Shown piece by piece: positions 54,395 to 64,000 of a DNA stretch of 64,000 nucleotides. The stretch comes from Pyropia haitanensis. Lineage: Eukaryota > Rhodophyta > Bangiophyceae > Bangiales > Bangiaceae. Both the position numbers and the translations under genes were made by a program. Position 1 is the first letter of the stretch. Every line of letters starts with the position of its first letter. The notes beneath the pieces were generated by a model. It ran no database searches. It was not told the DNA's origin and was given only the letters and a program-made list of their open reading frames with translations. The stretch covers positions 2,730,172 through 2,794,171 of the forward strand of contig SDUX01000004.1 in assembly GCA_008729055.1 (NCBI GenBank), given 5' to 3'.

Positions 54395-55453
54395 CGCAGT
54401 CTCTGATCTTCTTCTGTTTCCTCCGTCGCTCCCGGAGCCCGTTGATTGGCACGCGCGGGCTTTGGGTCGTACAGATGACGACTGCAGATCAAGTGCAAGA
54501 AAATGGATCTCGAAGGAGTAGAACAATTGAGCTAGTGTTGGTCATTTCATGTATTTCGTGCGTGTCAGTGGACTGATAATTCTGTCGCGGAGGGGGCTGT
54601 GTCCGTCAAGTGGAGGACCGTCACCGTCACAGGCAGATCCGACCAGCACGAGACGCTGTGATGCCCCCCCGCAGCCGATGCCACCAGACACGCCGCAGAG
54701 CTGCCTTCTCTCTCGGCACTGCGGCGATCACAGTCTGGTGGCCGGCGATGCCGCCCGCTGACAGCGCAGTCCCTCTCATTGGCGGCTTGGCAGCGCGCTA
54801 GCGGCGCATCTGGGGTGGCCGTCAACCGCTCGCGCGGCCCCCACACTCGGAACGGCCAAGCTCACTGGCGACGAGCCGGTCGCGCTGCCGCCCCTGTCCC
54901 TCCCCTCTACAGCACCCCTACGAGGGGTTCCCAAAATTCCCAACGGATAATTCATGTGTACGGCCGGTCACCACTGTCAGCACGGACGTCGTCGGCGTCC
55001 GCCCGGACGAGTGCAACAGGCGAGTCGTGGAGGCGTGAGCCAACTTGTACGGATGCCAGCAGCGCCTCCCGCCCGCCGCGTGCCTGCGTGCGCTGTGAAG
55101 TGGCTGTTTGGGGCTGGGAAGCCGACAGAGAATGCTGGCACCAGTCCACCCCCCCCCCCTCCCGCACGACGCACGACGCTCAATGACCGCGCGTTTGGTA
55201 CTCTCTGTTTCAATTGGCTGTCGTGCGTGGGCGTACCCAGGTGGGCGACTTTAGTCTGGCCCGACCCGCCACCCGCGCCCTCAACGAACCTCCCCTGGGA
55301 CTCGCTTTAAAGTGTGGCGTGCACCCGACCCGCCTCCCACGCCCTGCCCATCCTTGTCGCAACTCTCAGCAGCAGCCTGCGATCCAGCCCTGCCGTGCAC
55401 CTCTGCCGCTGCCGACCTCTCCTTTGCTCGCGCACTACCCCCCTTTCGACATC
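54395..55453. promoter_or_regulatory. intergenic region and promoter of GDP-mannose epimerase
   Basis: About 1.06 kb of lower-GC sequence. An ATTGG (inverted CCAAT) box lies at 55216. A TATA-like TTTAAAG lies at 55306, about 150 bp before the ATG. A pyrimidine-rich leader follows. No gene is seen. Confidence 0.45.
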
Positions 55454-57236
55454 ATGGCTGAAGGGAAGACCCGCGTCCTCGTCACTGGTAAGCCCCGCTC
55501 GTCTGGTCTGGGGTCCCCGCCCCTGAGGGCTGCTGGTTTCTGCTTTGCATAGCGGGGGTGGCATTGGACGGTGGATGCGGACACCGACACTGCCGATCCG
55601 GCTTGGGGTGGGGGGGCTGGTGCCATTGTGCTGGTGCAGTGTGTGGGTGCCTGTCTCGCCCTTGCGTCGCTTTGCAGTTTTGCGTTTGCCTGTGAGGCAG
55701 TCTGTTCCATTGTAGGTGCCTTTCTGGGCGCTGCTCATCGGCAGCTGTCTGGCGTGCTGTTTCCTGGGCACGAGCCTGACGCCCCGGTTACGATGATCCA
55801 ATGTGTGTGTATGTCGTCTCCGATGTGACCTGCAGGCGCCGGCGGCTTTATCGGGTCGCATCTGGCGAAGCGTCTGAAGGCCGACGGCTTTTACGTTGTG
55901 GGCGCCGACTGGAAGGAGAATGAGTTTATGACGCAGGAGGAGTTTTGCGATGAGTTCATGCTCGTGGATCTCCGCGACAAGGACAACTGCCTGAAGGCGA
56001 CCAAGGACTGTGCGGACGTGTACAACCTGGCTGCGGACATGGGTGGCATGGGCTTCATCCAGGTACGACTTGGGATGCGCTTGAGGGATGTCATGCGTGA
56101 TGGTGACCGTGAGAGGTGTTTTTGTGATGCCTGTTTTCGCCACGGGCAGCTATGGTTTCTGGGCTCGATTCCAAGCTGACTCACCTCTTTTCCCACGATG
56201 CCCTGCCCCCCTATGATGCACTACGCTGTCGTGTGTGTTCCACCTTTCCACCTCTCACAGAGCAACCACTCGGTTATCTTGTACAACAACGCCATGATCT
56301 CGTTCAACATGATCGAGGCTGCCCGCCTCAACGACGTGAAGCGCTTCTACTACGCTTCGTCAGCCTGCATCTACCCGGAGGGCCGGCAGCTGGACACGAA
56401 GAACCCCGGCCTGAAGGAGTCGGACGCGTGGCCCGCGCAGCCGCAGGACGCCTACGGCCTGGAGAAGCTGGCGTCGGAGGAGCTCGCCATCCACTACGGC
56501 AAGGACTTTGGCATGGAGACCCGGGTGGGCCGCTTCCAGTACGTTCTTTGTTCTTGCTGGGGAGGATGCGCTGCGGTTGCACTGGGTGCGGTTGCGCGTT
56601 GCCGGAGTTTGTTCTTTGCATGTGCCATCCCCCGCGGTTCGGTTTGCTAACGCGCAGTTTGTTCTCTTCTTGTATACCTCTTGACCTCGTGTGCCTTCTA
56701 TGTCCTTTTTGTGTCACAGCAACATCTACGGGCCGCAGGGCACCTGGAAGGGCGGCCGCGAGAAGGCGCCCGCCGCTTTCTGCCGGAAGTGCCTGGTGTC
56801 CGACAAGGAGTTTGAGATGTGGGGTGATGGGGAGCAGACCCGCTCCTTCTGCTACGTTGATGACGCGGTGGAGGGTGTGATCCGGCTGATGAACTCGGAC
56901 TTCAAGGACCCGCTGAACGTTGGCTCTGAGGAGATGGTGTCGATGAATGACATGGCCAAGATGGTCATGGGCTTTGAGAACAAGGAGCTGTCCATCAAGC
57001 ACATCCCGGGCCCAGAGGGCGTGCGCGGCCGCAACTCGAACAACGACCTGTGCCGCAAGGTGCTGGGCTGGGCTCCGGAGGTGTCCCTGTCGGAAGGCCT
57101 GAACAAGACGTACATGTGGATCAAGAGCCAGCTGGAGGCCGAGGCCAAGGCCGGCAAGTCTGCCGCTGAGTACACGACGTCCAAGGTGGTGGGCACGCAC
57201 GCGCCCAGCGACTCGAAGGCCTCGTCGCGCAAGTAA
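55454..57236 (+). CDS. GME: GDP-mannose 3,5-epimerase
   Basis: There are four exons: 55454-55487, 55836-56062, 56261-56538 and 56720-57236. They give 351 residues (plant enzymes about 377). Introns are 348, 198 and 181 bp, all GT-AG. The Rossmann motif 'GAGGFIG' spans the first intron (residues 12-18). 'SSACIYPE' supplies the catalytic Cys123, and 'YGLEK' supplies Tyr152 and Lys156 with exactly the 29- and 4-residue spacing of the Arabidopsis enzyme. 'NIYGPQGTWKGGREKAPAAF' and 'RSFCYVDDAVEGV' are family signatures. The enzyme converts GDP-D-mannose to GDP-L-galactose in the cytosol. That product feeds ascorbate synthesis, and in red algae also L-galactose for agar/porphyran galactans (pathway role from established knowledge, lineage inferred). 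Codon use is less extreme than its neighbours, as expected for a well-expressed gene. Confidence 0.97.
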
Positions 57237-58993
57237 GCGCCGCACACACGCGGATCTGCGTTTTCCTGATTTTTGCCGAGGGGCGACTGATGTACTTTCC
57301 ATCCCTGACGCCCGTGTGGTCCCCCTGCGACTCGCGCACGAACAATGATTAGAGGGCGACAGCCCGCATGTTGGTTGCCATGTATCTCCTGCTTCCTTCT
57401 CGCCAGCGTTTGGCTTGCGCATCGTCACGCACGGGGGAGAGGCAGGCACGTGCCTTGGGCGTGGAGTTGGATATGGCAACCAAAAGAACCCTTTCTATTT
57501 CGCTCGTTTGTGTCAAAACGTCGACGCTCTTGCGCTTCACGTCCATCCAGTACACGCGGTTGCCGAGTCGCACAGCTGAGCACTGCGCGTCGCACAGGGA
57601 GTGACGTCAGCGATCAAGCTGCCACCGCACAAGCCGCGGCGGCGGACTCCCCCGTCTGTAGTATCCGGGTGATTGGGCCCTCGCCACCCGTGGGGAGCCG
57701 ACGCACGCAGCGATGAGCCGATAATTACCGATGGGGGCATTTCTATAGCCGTCGAGAGAGCGGAGGGAGGTGGCGGGCGTCGGACGGTCGGGGGCGGGCT
57801 TCAGCGTGGGGGGTGACGAGCGAAGAGAAGCGCGCAGGTGCTGGATTAGCGCGTCATGTCTGACAGGTAGCCTCGAGATTTGAACCGCAACGAGATTGAC
57901 TACACGAAGAGATAAAAAACGACCTGACCTCTCCGCCACCAAGCACCTAAAAACACGTATTGCAGTGAGGCATGTGGCCACGTCAGGCACACCGTTTGAG
58001 AATTAGGGCGGGGTTGGAGACCACGCACTTACACGGCCACACGGACGTACTGTAGAGTCCCGAAGAAAGTACTGTCAAGTCAATAGGGCTGACGGGAGAG
58101 CCCATAGGAGCACAGGTGCGTCCTACCTTGCAAAAGAAACGTGCGCTGGAGTGGCGCGTGCGTGCGCCTTGGCGCATGGGGGCGCCCCACCCCGTCCTTC
58201 ACCTACCACCTCGGCACCACCCCCTCTCCCGGCCCAGGCCATCGTCCACTTACCTCCCCCCCTCCCAATCTTCTTCCTTCCTCCCCCGTTATCGTGCGCC
58301 CCTTTCGCAGTTGAACGCGACGCAGAGCGGTGGGGGGGGGAGCGGCGGGAGGCGGCGCGGCGTCGACCCTGGCTCCCCCCGCCCGCCGGCCCCACTGTGG
58401 GCGTCACTGCGTGCCGATGCGGTGTGCGCGCAATCCGCCGCCGCCCTCGGCGGTGGGTCGCCCCCCTCTGGGAGCAACGGGGCGGTAGCGGTGCGTGTAC
58501 GGCTGCGGGGGATGGTCAATGCGGAATGTGGGGAGGTGGAGGGTGCGGGGCGGCGGGGGAGGGTGCAGGTAGAGGCCGGGGGGGGGAGGACGGGAGATGG
58601 CTGGGAGGAGGGAGCTGGGGGGACGACTGCGGGGGTTGGAAGAGTGGATATGGTGGGGGGGGCGGTAGAAGAGTGGAGCTGGCGGCGGGAAGGGGGGAGC
58701 GTGGCGCCAACGGCGACTGGCAGCGTGCGCTGGTGCGTCCGACGTTACGGGCATTGACGGCGCGCATCTCGAACGCTTGTCAGGGAAGACCAGATACACA
58801 GCGTGCGGCTTGCGCACCCCCGACGGCGGCGCCAAGGCGCACCTCCCCTCGGTGAACCACACCGGTTGTGTTGTGTGTGGCCGGTTGTGTGCGGCGTCTT
58901 GACGAGGCGCTACGTTCAACCCCCCCCTTCGCGGTTTCCTCTTCTCCCTCCCCCCTGCGTGCCCCTCCCCCCTTGCATTCGACGGCCACCACC
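57237..58993. other. intergenic spacer
   Basis: About 1.76 kb. 57720-58110 is among the least GC-rich parts of the window and contains a tRNA-like T-loop on the minus strand at about 57873-57890 that does not fold well. 58330-58700 has G-rich stretches. The last 80 bp are pyrimidine-rich before the next ATG. No supported gene. Confidence 0.4.
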
Positions 58994-60619
58994 ATGGCCA
59001 CCCTGCGGCTCGCCGCAGCGGCGCTCGCCGCTGCCACCGCTGCCGCCGCCGCTGTCACTGCCACCGGAGCTGCCGCCGTCGGCGGCCCCCCCTCGACCGC
59101 TGGCGGCGGCGGCGGCGACGGTGGCGGCGGCGTGCTGCGGCAGGCGACTTCCCCGGCACCCGGCGCCTTTGACGTGTGGGACCGGGACCTGTTTGCGACG
59201 TGCGTCATTGGCCCCGCCGACTCGCGCTGCGCACCCGCCCACCGGTGCGTCCAGTTTGGCGAGTGCGCCGGCCGCTGCTTTGTCAACGCCCACTGCGTCG
59301 TCGAGACGCCCGTCGGCGGCAAGTGCGCGGTGCGCGTCGGGCAGGCGTGTGCGAACAACTCGGTGTGCTCGAGCGGCATCTGCACGGCCCCGGACGCGGT
59401 GCCCGGGGCGGTGCTCGGCCTCGGCGACGACTGTGGCACGTGGGTGCGGTCCCAGGAAGTGCGGCAGTCCATCTCGTGCGCCAACGGCCTGTCGTGTGAG
59501 GCGGTGTACCGGCCCGTCGGGCGCGCTGAAGGCGGCATCCGCACCGACGGGTTCAACCTGCGGGTCTGCCAGCTGCTGGCAGGCCTCAACGAAGGCTGCA
59601 ACAGCTACGCGTCGGTGCTGTGCGGGCCCGGCCTGTTTTGCGAGCAGGCCAACACCCGCTCCGCGGCGGGGGTGGTGCCGACGGTCGACGCGGAACTTGG
59701 CGGCATCTGCCGCCCCGTCGCGGACCGGGCGCCCAACAATATTTGCGTGCAGACGGGCACGTTCAACCTGTGCGAGCACAATGAGGTGTGCTCCATCGAG
59801 CTCGGCGGGCCCCGCCGGTGCCACCCGACGGCGCGGGAGGGCGAGTACTGCGGCCGCGGCTGGGAGTGTGACCCGCGCGAGCCGGGCCGCCTCACGTGCG
59901 TGGGCTCGTGGGACGCGGGCGAAGACGCGGAGGCGACGCTCTCCCACGGGATCTGCCGGCCGCTGGAGAGCCGCCCGGCGTCGGCGGGTGGCTCTGGGAA
60001 TCTGCCGCCGACGCCGACGCCGGCGGGGCCGACGCCAGGTCCCGGCAGGCCGTGCGCCGAGGACACAGACTGCGCGACGCTCGACCCGCGGGGCCCCGGC
60101 CGCCTGTTTTGCCGCAACACGACGGCCGGCGGCGGCAGCGGCGGCGGCGGCGGGGAAGACGCCCCGGCGGGCCGCCAGTGCGTGCTCAGCGCGGAGCTTG
60201 GCGAGCCGTGTGGGGCGCCCGCGGCGCCAGGCGCGCCGGTAGTGCCGTGCCGTCAAGGGCGCTGCCACACGGTGCTGCTCGCCGACGGCGGGGGGGCGCG
60301 CAGCGCGCCCAAGTGTGTCACGTGGCAGCGGCCGGGGCAGGCGTGTGACGGCGTCGGGCGGGTGTGCTGGGATGAGTACACCTGCGCGCCCGCCGAGCCG
60401 GCAGAGGGGGAGGGGGTGGAGGGGGAGGGCGCGCCCGACCGGCGGTGCGTGCGGTTGGCGGGGCGCGGGGAAGCGTGCGGGGTGGAGGGGGTGGCGGGCT
60501 GCAAGGACGGCCTGACGTGCGAGGGGGAGGGGAACGGGCGGGTGTGCGTAGCCGAGGGGGGGGGCGGGCCAAGGTACTATGGCCCCGCTGCGTCCGTTGG
60601 CGAGTACGCCACCGCGTAG
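58994..60619 (+). CDS. secreted Cys-rich modular protein
   Basis: This is a complete frame of 541 residues from the ATG at 58994. Residues 1-30 are a clear signal peptide (Leu/Ala/Val core). The mature chain has about 50 Cys in repeated modules of the form G-x2-C-x(5-15)-C-x(2-8)-G/L-x-C. Examples are 'GQACANNSVCSSGICTAP', 'NEGCNSYASVLCGPGLFCEQ', 'GQACDGVGRVCWDEYTCAP' and 'GEACGVEGVAGCKDGLTCEG', with 'GRPCAEDTDC' as another. A Pro/Thr linker around residue 340 splits the modules into two groups. There is no membrane helix or GPI-type C-terminus, so it should be soluble in the wall or medium. The spacing recalls dickkopf/colipase-like disulfide folds, but I cannot assign a family. Confidence 0.8.
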   Translation: MATLRLAAAALAAATAAAAAVTATGAAAVGGPPSTAGGGGGDGGGGVLRQATSPAPGAFDVWDRDLFATCVIGPADSRCAPAHRCVQFGECAGRCFVNAHCVVETPVGGKCAVRVGQACANNSVCSSGICTAPDAVPGAVLGLGDDCGTWVRSQEVRQSISCANGLSCEAVYRPVGRAEGGIRTDGFNLRVCQLLAGLNEGCNSYASVLCGPGLFCEQANTRSAAGVVPTVDAELGGICRPVADRAPNNICVQTGTFNLCEHNEVCSIELGGPRRCHPTAREGEYCGRGWECDPREPGRLTCVGSWDAGEDAEATLSHGICRPLESRPASAGGSGNLPPTPTPAGPTPGPGRPCAEDTDCATLDPRGPGRLFCRNTTAGGGSGGGGGEDAPAGRQCVLSAELGEPCGAPAAPGAPVVPCRQGRCHTVLLADGGGARSAPKCVTWQRPGQACDGVGRVCWDEYTCAPAEPAEGEGVEGEGAPDRRCVRLAGRGEACGVEGVAGCKDGLTCEGEGNGRVCVAEGGGGPRYYGPAASVGEYATA

Positions 60620-62947
60620 CGCTGACGGCGTAGCGGCGGCAACATACGACGGAGCACGGCCGACGACAGCAAAGACGCAATTAGAGCAAAGTGCAGGACT
60701 CCGAAAAGTTTTCTCAAGTGGGTGGCAGCAGCCCGCGGTTAACAGTGTCTCAGCCAATGAAGAGCGCTTCGCGGTGATTCGACCAATGAGGTGCTGTTGC
60801 ACAATATGTCGCCCTGGTCTGAGTGGGACAGTTTCAGACTTTGGCAACAGAGACTTCGTTCCTGTGCCAACCCTATGCAGTCAAGCGTCATCGCACGGCC
60901 GTCTCCGCACGGGGCAAGGCCCGACGGGACAGATGACCTCGCCACGGGTGCGGACGTGCTTCTCACCAACCAGATCCAACTGGTTGCCTCCTGCGCGCAG
61001 CGTGCGCGCGTGCGCGCGTCTTGGCCGACGCGCCTCCCCACACACTGCCAGACAACGACCCGTGCCCTGCGGGTCCTCCCCCCCCCACGTGCCGGTCACT
61101 GGTCCCCCGTCAGACGTCCCCGCGCGGGGGCCCAAGAGTGTGAGGCCACGGGGCCTCGGGCGCGCTCCCCCCACCGGTCCCCTCCAGGCTCTCTCCGCCA
61201 CAGTGCCGTTTCGAGCCGCTAGGCCGGCTGGGCGGCCGTGGAAGCGGGGCGCGCCCGCGCCCGGCCGGCCGCACCGGTCACCGAGCGCGTCGAGGCGGCC
61301 GTGTCTCGGCGATGCTCCGCGGCGGCGCTGCAAACCCCCCCGCTGGCTGCGCCGAGCCACCCTCTGTGCGCGCGCGACCGGCGGCGTCGGCCAGCCTTGG
61401 ACACTGCGGCGCGGCAACGGGGGAGGGGGGGTGCGCGGGTGCCCCCTTGTAAGGTGCCGCGCCTCGGCCTGACAACCCGCGCACCAGCGGCAGCCCAGCG
61501 GCTGCCGCCGTTGTTGTTGGCGGCTCGGCTCTCCCAGTGCGCGCGCGCGCGCGGTGGGCCAGGCCGGGTGCGCTGGGCCGCCCCCCCTCCCCCCCCTGCG
61601 CCTCCTTGTCGGATCGTTCCCGCGGGGGCGCGCGCGACGGCCAATAAGAAACCCTTCCGCGGCCTCTGGTCACGTCCGAGCCACGTTTCTGCCCGCGCGG
61701 GGCGCGGCTCGGGCGGGCGCGCCCGTCGTTGGTCCGTCCGTCCGTATCAACCGTGGCGGTCGGGGCCGTACGAGTCGGGCCGGGGGGTCTGCTGTCTGCT
61801 GGATTGCCTGCCCCTCTGGCGGGGGCGCAAGGCTGTGGTCGTGTGCCCGTCACCACGGACACCACCGTCGTCGGTTGACCGGCGTCACGCGCACGCACGG
61901 TCGGGGCACCTCCCGAGCTGAGCTGCTTGGGTACCTCCCGCCGGCGCGCCTCCACCGCCGCCCAGCCTTGGTCGCCGCCCACGGTCTCACTTGGACCCGG
62001 GAGGTCCGCCTGGCCGCCCACCCTCCGCGCCCTCGCAGTGGGCGGTGGCCAGCCGGCGGCGGCTGGCGAAAAATCTTGACGGGCGTGCCGGCTGGGCTGG
62101 GTCACTCGAGGCGCCGCCGCCGCCGCCGCGCCCGCTCGACGTCCCGCCCCCCCCGCACGACAGCACCCGCCGTCGGCACACACCGCGTGCCCCCTGCGAG
62201 AGCGTTGTTGCTGGGGGACGACAGCCTGGGGTGGGACCACTATGGCGTGGGAGGGGGTGGGGAGGCCCCTCTCTCGGGGGGCGCGAGGACGCGCACACGC
62301 CCTCCCTTACCGCCGCCACCTTTCTGATCATATCAGAGTGGGACTAAGGCGGGACTACTGGCTGAGGCCGACAGGGGGGGGGTGTGGGGGGGGGTGTGGC
62401 GTCAGCGAGCGAGAGGGCGGACCTGGCAAGTCAGTGGGCATCGACGGGGAGGGGCGACTCAACGGCGCAGGGCACCCGGCGTGGCACACGCCCGCGTGCA
62501 GGGCGCGCTCGCGGGCTCGCTCGCGGGCTCGCTCGCGGGCTCACCCGTGGGCGGCGTCTCTGACGCCGAACCAAGTCACCGTGACTGTGGCGGGGCGGTC
62601 CCGTGGTGGACAAGAGGATTTTCTCCGCGCTGGGCCCCTCGTCGGTGGGTGCCGTTTGGAGCGACACCGCCCGGTGGTGTGCCTGCCCCGGCACGGCGCC
62701 TCTCGTCGCCACGCTGCGGCCTCGCTTCCCTCTATCCGCCTCACATCCTCTGCTCTCACCCGCGTGCGCCGCTGGCCCGCTCCCCGTCTCACCGCTTCTT
62801 CTCCCCGCCGCGCGCGGCGGCTCGACGGGCTCCCGAGCACCCGCGTGCCACGCCCTCATCCACCCCCCGCCACCGCCGGCGGGCCAACCCTAATCCCGCC
62901 CCCCAGCCGGCCACGCCCCCCCCTTCCCCCCCCGCGCCGCGGCTACC
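60620..62947. other. spacer without a supported gene
   Basis: About 2.3 kb. CCAAT boxes lie at 60753 and 60785 and a pure CG/GC-rich patch at 61535-61555. Three 12-bp tandem copies of GCTCGCGGGCTC lie at about 62507-62542. A pyrimidine-rich leader (62850-62945) precedes the next ATG. Open frames are basic/Pro strings. Confidence 0.4.
62507..62542. repeat. 12-bp tandem triplication
   Basis: Three head-to-tail copies of GCTCGCGGGCTC. Each unit is partly self-complementary. Confidence 0.75.
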
Positions 62948-63304
62948 ATGCGGCGCGCCCACTACCGCCGCCTCTCCCGGCCGGTCGACGGCCACCCCCT
63001 CCCGTCGCCGCCGGCGTCGCCCAAGCGGCGGGCGTCCCCCCCCGGGCGGGCCGACTGCGCCTTCCCCCCCCCCCCGGCGCGCCCGTCTCCGACGCGGGCG
63101 TCAGCAGCGCCTCGTGGTGTACCGTCTCGTCGGGCGTGCCGTCCACGCCGCCGCCGTCACCGTCGCCGCGGACAACGTCCAAGGCGTCCTCCTCCGCCGC
63201 CGCCCGGGGCGGCGTCCCCCGCGGGGGCCCGCCATCACCCCTGCCGTCGACATGGCCGCCGCCATCCTCGCCGCCGCCGCGTCGCCGGCGTGGGTTTTCC
63301 CCGA

Positions 63305-63335
<31 letters not shown>

Positions 63336-64000
63336 GCCGCCACCGCCGTCGGAGCGGCGGCGGCCACCAGAGGGGGGGGCGGAAGCGCCGGCCGTCGCGA
63401 AGCCGCCACCGCCGCCGCCGCCGCCACGTCGGCGGCGGCGGCGGCGCTGCTGGCGGGCGGCGGCGGGGTGGGGGGGCGGCGGCTGCCGCTGGCCGCGCCC
63501 CCGCCGGCGGTGTGCCCGCTGGCCGCGGCGGCTGCGCGCGGGGAACGCCGCGGCGTACTCCGCGTGGCCGCCCCCGTCGCGGGTGGGGGTGGTGGTGGTG
63601 GTGGGGGTGGGGGTGGTGGTGGCGGCGGTGGGGGGGGGGGAGGGGGGGGTGCCGCCCGCCGCCCGTGGGGCGCGCCGCCGGGGCGGCGGCGGCCGCTGGT
63701 GCTCGTCGCGATTGAGACGGGCTACCTCCACGCGACGCCCATTGCGCGGCTGCCCGCCGCGGCCGACGCTGGCAGCGGCGGCGGCGGTGGTGGTGGTGGT
63801 GGTGGGGGGGTGGGGGGGGGGGGGTGGCGGCGGCAGGGAGACAACGTCGCCGTCGGTGGCGGCGGCGGCGGCGGCACGGCCGGGGCGGTCGTGGGATGGA
63901 CGGCGGCGGGTGCGGGGGCGGCCAGAGGTGGTGGTGGACCTGGCGGGGGCGGCCGCGACGGTCGTTGGCGGCGGCGGCGGCGGCGGCGGTGGGGTTGGCG
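62948..64000 (+). CDS. unrecognised gene running off the window end, frame-broken
   Basis: The ATG at 62948 ('MRRAHYRRLSRPVDGHPL') opens a basic, Pro/Ser-rich N-terminus. After C runs at 63035-63042 and 63065-63076 the best coding signal lies in another frame. It reads 'RLVVYRLVGRAVHAAAVTVA', 'ADNVQGVLLRR', 'ITPAVDMAAAILAAAASPAW', 'VFPDG', and later 'RRPLVLVAIETGYLHATPIA'. These mixed hydrophobic strands look like a real folded domain with inserted Ala and Gly runs. The gene continues past 64000. I cannot name a family. Confidence 0.45.
63585..63650. repeat. (GGT)n/G-tract microsatellite
   Basis: A GGT-rich trinucleotide tract passes into mononucleotide G runs. A second similar tract lies at 63785-63830. 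Both disrupt the reading frame of the overlapping gene. Confidence 0.75.

Noticed and set aside
57850..57960. tRNA-like sequence on the minus strand (GGTTCAAAT T-loop motif with a D-arm-like GGTGGCGGAGAGGTC)
   Set aside because: The T stem does not pair (two internal mismatches), the acceptor stem has a mismatch and several wobbles, and no anticodon stem forms. At most a decayed tRNA; a covariance-model scan would settle it.

Overview
The window is nuclear DNA from a very GC-rich eukaryote, most likely an alga. A bangiophyte red alga of the Porphyra/Pyropia type is the best guess. The sequence shows: GT-AG introns of about 180-360 bp in only five genes, near-saturated G/C third codon positions, Ala/Pro/Gly-rich insertions in many proteins, N-termini that look like plastid transit peptides, and eukaryote-only families (XPO5, TMEM208/SND2, SDHAF3, TMBIM). 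The lineage is inferred; no rRNA or other phylogenetic marker is present. Most long open frames here are antisense or off-frame shadows caused by GC saturation.

Layout. 0-11 kb: a plastid tandem thioredoxin-fold/GST-N protein (+), a small membrane protein (-), the mitochondrial assembly factor SDHAF3 in three exons (-), a large Ala-rich membrane protein with two 24-bp repeat arrays (-), and a sigma-like glutathione S-transferase (-). 11-22 kb: a low-complexity segment of unclear strand, exportin-5/HASTY (-), a membrane-anchored FkbM-like methyltransferase in two exons (+), and a Pro/Ala-rich protein (-). 24-37 kb: a possibly myristoylated leucine-rich-repeat protein (+), a membrane-anchored beta-helix-like protein (-), a palindromic repeat element, a TMBIM/Lifeguard protein (+), TMEM208/SND2 in six exons (-), and an unrecognised Cys-cluster protein (+). 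37-50 kb: a membrane-anchored coiled-coil AT-hook protein resembling plant MFP1 (+), an SLC35F5-type transporter (-), a protein with DEG/ENaC channel architecture (-), and a low-complexity candidate (-). 52-64 kb: a membrane histidine acid phosphatase (+), GDP-mannose 3,5-epimerase in four exons (+), a secreted Cys-rich modular protein (+), and a gene cut by the window end (+).

There is no operon logic. The genes are dispersed housekeeping and membrane genes. GDP-mannose epimerase supplies GDP-L-galactose (ascorbate, and L-galactose for galactans in red algae). TMEM208 belongs to the ER targeting route and SDHAF3 to complex II assembly.

Several genes (24.7-27.1, 13.4-17.9, 41.4-42.9, 45.1-47.2 and 52.3-54.4 kb, and the tail of the 5-8.6 kb gene) change reading frame exactly at C or G homopolymers. 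Wrong homopolymer lengths in the assembly are the simplest explanation, so protein models there are composites.
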